From Corynebacterium pelargi (lineage in GTDB: Bacteria > Actinomycetota > Actinomycetes > Mycobacteriales > Mycobacteriaceae): a stretch of 64,000 nt of DNA. The position numbers and the translations under genes are program-made. The notes beneath the pieces were generated by a model. It did no database searches. It saw only the letters and a program-made list of their open reading frames with translations, and was not told where the DNA came from. Shown here in pieces: positions 61,370-64,000 of this stretch. Every line of letters starts with the position of its first letter. The stretch's first letter is position 1. The stretch is from contig NZ_BMCX01000001.1 in assembly GCF_014635485.1 (NCBI RefSeq), positions 1 to 64,000 of the forward strand, written 5' to 3'.

Positions 61370-64000
61370 TTAAGGAGACACCACCGGCCTCGAGGCTCGT
61401 TCCAACAACACCGCCACATGTTCAAATACTTGGCCACACACCATCTCAAGGCCCATCTCGCAAGTGCGATTCGAAGCAACAAAGGCATCAAAATTCCCGG
61501 CTTCAAGTGCCTCAGCCTCGGCTTGCGTGGCCGACTTGCTCAGCTCAGGGTGCAGCATGACGCGATCACCGGCGCTGCCGCAGCACCCGGCGCCCTCGGG
61601 CACCACAGCCTGACCGCAACGATTCGCCACGGCAAGCAGCATCTCACTTTGCTGCATGTGCTGGACCGAGCAGGTGGGGTGGACTGCAATTCGGCCGAAA
61701 TCCTCCACGATGGGCAGATGCTCAATCACCGTGCGGTGCAGCCATTCCACAACGTCGAGAATTTCCACGGCTGCGAGGCGCTTACGCAGAGAAGGCTCCA
61801 GCACATCTTGCATCTGCGTGATCATGCCGTGGGTGCAACTTGCCGCATCGACGATCACCGGCAGCCTTCCCTCATCGCTCCACCGCAGCAGATCCAGTGC
61901 GAGGGTGCGCGCCTGGTATTCGAAGCCTTCCTTATAGCCTTTCGACGACCACGGTGTGCCACAACAATCGCCTGCTACATCTTCAGGAATCCACACAGGC
62001 GCGCCCGCACGACGTCCGAGCTCAACCACAGCACGGGGAAGGGGGAGATGCTCTGGGTTGGCCTCGGCGGAATTGCCGAACATGCGGTTGATGCAGGCTG
62101 GGAAGTACACCGCGGTGGCTCCCTCAGCAGTGGTGTGTGGCAAGGCCTGAGCGGGCAAGGGCAGAGGGCCAGGCACGCTTGGAAGCACATCGGGGTTGAT
62201 GACATTGCGGCCAATACGGGCGGCTAGATCAAGGGTGGGGGATCCAAGGACCTTGGCGCTGACCAGGCCACCGCGAACCAATTGTTCCACTACAGCCCAT
62301 TTCTTCGCGCCACTTAGGGCCGTTTTTGCCGCAATGGGTGAGGCCTGGGCCTGCCGGAACTGCTTCATCACCTTGCCGGTATCGATGCTCACTGGGCATG
62401 CAATTGCGCAGGAGCTATCGGCTGCGCACATATCAATGCCGTCGTATTGGAACTGCTCTTGCAAGGTGGCAAGCAGGGGAGAACCGGGAGCTTGGCGCGC
62501 CATTTCTCGGCGCAGCACGATGCGCTGGCGTGGGGTGATTGTGACGTCTCTGGAGGGGCACACAGGCTCACAGAAGCCGCATTCCACACAATCGTTGATC
62601 TCGTCTTCTACCTTCGGAAGGCTCTTGAAATGCTCAAGGTGGAGGTGTTGATTGCGGGTGAGCTTAATATCTGGTGCCAACACACCTGCGGGGTCGATCG
62701 CCTCTTTTACTTCCCACATCAAATCCCAGGCACGCTGACCCCATTCGCGCAGCAAAAACGGAGCCATATTCACACCAGTTCCGTGCTCTGCTTTGAGCGA
62801 TCCTTGGTACTTATCAATCACGATGGCGCTCATGCGATCGAGGAATTCGGCGTAGCGTTCGCGATCTTCTTGTTGTGCCAGATTCGGCAGTAGGAAGAAG
62901 TGCAGGTTGCCAAAGGCAGCGTGGCCCATCACCATTTCCGGATAGCCGAACTCTGCAAGCAAATCGAGCAGATCTGCGGCGCCATCACCGACTTGTTCTG
63001 GCGGGAAGCAGACGTCTTCGGTAATCATCGCGGTGCCTTGGGGTCTGTTGGATCCAAGCAGCCCGAAGAGTCCATTTCGGATCTGCCATGCGCCACGCAT
63101 GGCGGCTTCGCTGCGCTCAAAGTTCAAAGGAGATAACAGCTCAGCACCTTCGAGAGCTTCGGTGGTTGCGGCGATGCAGGCCTCAAGCTCTTCAGCATCG
63201 CGTCCACCAAGTTCCACCAACAACGCCGCGGCCTGTGGCGGCAGGTCTGCCCATGCTGGATCCGCGGCAGGGAAGTTGCCTACGGCCTTTTGCATGACGG
63301 GTGCGACCAGTAATTCACATGCCAATGCACCTGCTTGCATAATGGGGGCGACAAATCGTGCTGCATCGCGAAGATCCGGCAGCATCACCCAGGCCATGGC
63401 CTTGTGCTTGGGTAAGGCAACGGTGTTGATCGTTGCCTCGGTGATAGCCCCGAAGATGCCTTCGGAGCTAATCATGAGTTTATTGAGGATCCGCACGGGG
63501 GATTCTTCGTCGATAAATGCATCGAGGCGGATGCCATTGGTATTGCGGATGGAGAATTTCTTCTTAAGCAGCTTGCACAGCGCCTCATCGCTGCGGATCT
63601 CATCGCGAATACGCACTAATGCCGCATGCAGCGCCGGTTCTTTTGCGGCGAATGTTTCATCACTTTCGCTGGTATCGACGATATTGCCACTAGGGAGCAC
63701 CACACGCATAGAGGCAACGCTGTGGTAGCTATCGCGTTCGACGCTGCAGCGCATGCCACCGGCATTATTGGCGAGCACGCCGCCGATGGTGGCAACGGCA
63801 GTCGATCCGGGATCAGGGCCGAGCATCACGCCGCTTCGAGCCAGCACCGCTTGCGCATCGCCAAGGATTACGCCCGGCCTGGCCCAGAGCTGAGCGCCTT
63901 GATTGAGCACACGCATGCCGGTGAAATGCCGTTTGAGATCAACCAGAATGTCCTCAGTGGCTGCTTGGCCGTTGAGGGATGTACCGGCCGCGCGGAACGT
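61370..64000 (-). CDS. FAD/Fe-S D-lactate-type dehydrogenase, 5' end outside the window
   Basis: The frame is open to the window edge and gives at least 876 residues; the start lies beyond 64000. The visible part begins with TFRAAGTSLNGQAATEDI, the FAD-binding_4 loop, and has the FAD-oxidase C domain, a 2x[4Fe-4S] region (VECGFCEPVCPSRD, CAADSSCAIACPVSI) and CCG domains (GDCCGTPWSSKG, GCCGSAGDR). This architecture is that of actinobacterial quinone-linked D-lactate or glycolate dehydrogenases. It should oxidise a 2-hydroxy acid and reduce menaquinone. The MHS transporter gene follows. Confidence 0.9.
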   Translation of the reverse strand, partial: TFRAAGTSLNGQAATEDILVDLKRHFTGMRVLNQGAQLWARPGVILGDAQAVLARSGVMLGPDPGSTAVATIGGVLANNAGGMRCSVERDSYHSVASMRVVLPSGNIVDTSESDETFAAKEPALHAALVRIRDEIRSDEALCKLLKKKFSIRNTNGIRLDAFIDEESPVRILNKLMISSEGIFGAITEATINTVALPKHKAMAWVMLPDLRDAARFVAPIMQAGALACELLVAPVMQKAVGNFPAADPAWADLPPQAAALLVELGGRDAEELEACIAATTEALEGAELLSPLNFERSEAAMRGAWQIRNGLFGLLGSNRPQGTAMITEDVCFPPEQVGDGAADLLDLLAEFGYPEMVMGHAAFGNLHFFLLPNLAQQEDRERYAEFLDRMSAIVIDKYQGSLKAEHGTGVNMAPFLLREWGQRAWDLMWEVKEAIDPAGVLAPDIKLTRNQHLHLEHFKSLPKVEDEINDCVECGFCEPVCPSRDVTITPRQRIVLRREMARQAPGSPLLATLQEQFQYDGIDMCAADSSCAIACPVSIDTGKVMKQFRQAQASPIAAKTALSGAKKWAVVEQLVRGGLVSAKVLGSPTLDLAARIGRNVINPDVLPSVPGPLPLPAQALPHTTAEGATAVYFPACINRMFGNSAEANPEHLPLPRAVVELGRRAGAPVWIPEDVAGDCCGTPWSSKGYKEGFEYQARTLALDLLRWSDEGRLPVIVDAASCTHGMITQMQDVLEPSLRKRLAAVEILDVVEWLHRTVIEHLPIVEDFGRIAVHPTCSVQHMQQSEMLLAVANRCGQAVVPEGAGCCGSAGDRVMLHPELSKSATQAEAEALEAGNFDAFVASNRTCEMGLEMVCGQVFEHVAVLLERASRPVVSP

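Overview
The window looks like the chromosome of a Corynebacterium-type actinobacterium, with moderately high GC judged by eye. The main evidence is gene order. It opens with the 3' end of a 5S rRNA gene, followed by a block in the same order as Mycobacterium tuberculosis Rv1691-Rv1701 and Rv1708-Rv1713: TPR protein, HAD phosphatase, small ORF, tlyA, NAD kinase, recN, steA, steB/mctB, Nudix, xerD, ParA-like, scpA, scpB, rluB, cmk, der. A second syntenic block carries secA2, odhI/garA, ftsR, a BFN-domain gene and a MerR gene (compare Rv1821, Rv1827-Rv1830). OdhI has the corynebacterial ETTSVF phosphosite, and several genes look leaderless. No species is claimed.

Layout. 1-20400 (plus strand): housekeeping genes for rRNA and ribosome modification, NAD(P), DNA repair, cell separation and chromosome segregation. 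The order departs from the usual in two ways. pyrG, expected between steB and the Nudix gene, is absent. A biotin block (bioD paralogue, bioA, bioD) plus a Na+/H+ antiporter sits between scpA and scpB. 20397-30593: a methyltransferase, a membrane esterase and, on the minus strand, a complete kdp potassium-uptake operon (28-aa membrane peptide, kdpF, A, B, C, D, E). 30603-35464: an accessory island between kdp and tRNA-Pro. It holds a YefM/YoeB toxin-antitoxin pair, a frameshifted PAP2 phosphatase and an EcsC-like gene, all enclosed by two diverged direct repeats of about 230 bp. Beyond these are a phage-repressor-like HTH gene and two diverged tandem hairpin units that each end in the same 12-bp tRNA-Pro 3' sequence.

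35543-42342: ychJ, a hydrolase-OsmC fusion, secA2, odhI, ftsR, a BFN gene and a MerR gene. 42364-46829: the glycerol operon glpD-glpF-glpK behind a long structured leader with a GlxR-like site. 46851-53655 (minus strand): a VWA-domain membrane protein, two DUF21/CBS proteins, a DEAD-box helicase and gnd. 53719-64000: a thioesterase, an HTH gene with an operator-like palindrome, corA, a methyltransferase, ndh, a degenerate cyclopropane-synthase-like protein, an MHS-family transporter and the 5'-truncated end of a large FAD/Fe-S D-lactate-type dehydrogenase.

Functional links: the glp genes, ndh and the FAD/Fe-S dehydrogenase all feed electrons towards menaquinone. SteA/SteB, the ParA-like protein, ScpA/ScpB, XerD and FtsR relate to division and chromosome handling. 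Visible regulatory sites include a LexA box at recN, a BioQ-type box before bioA, TGTACA operators at yefM, a TTAA direct repeat before kdp, and a GlxR-like box before glpD. The most unusual part is the island at 30603-35464.
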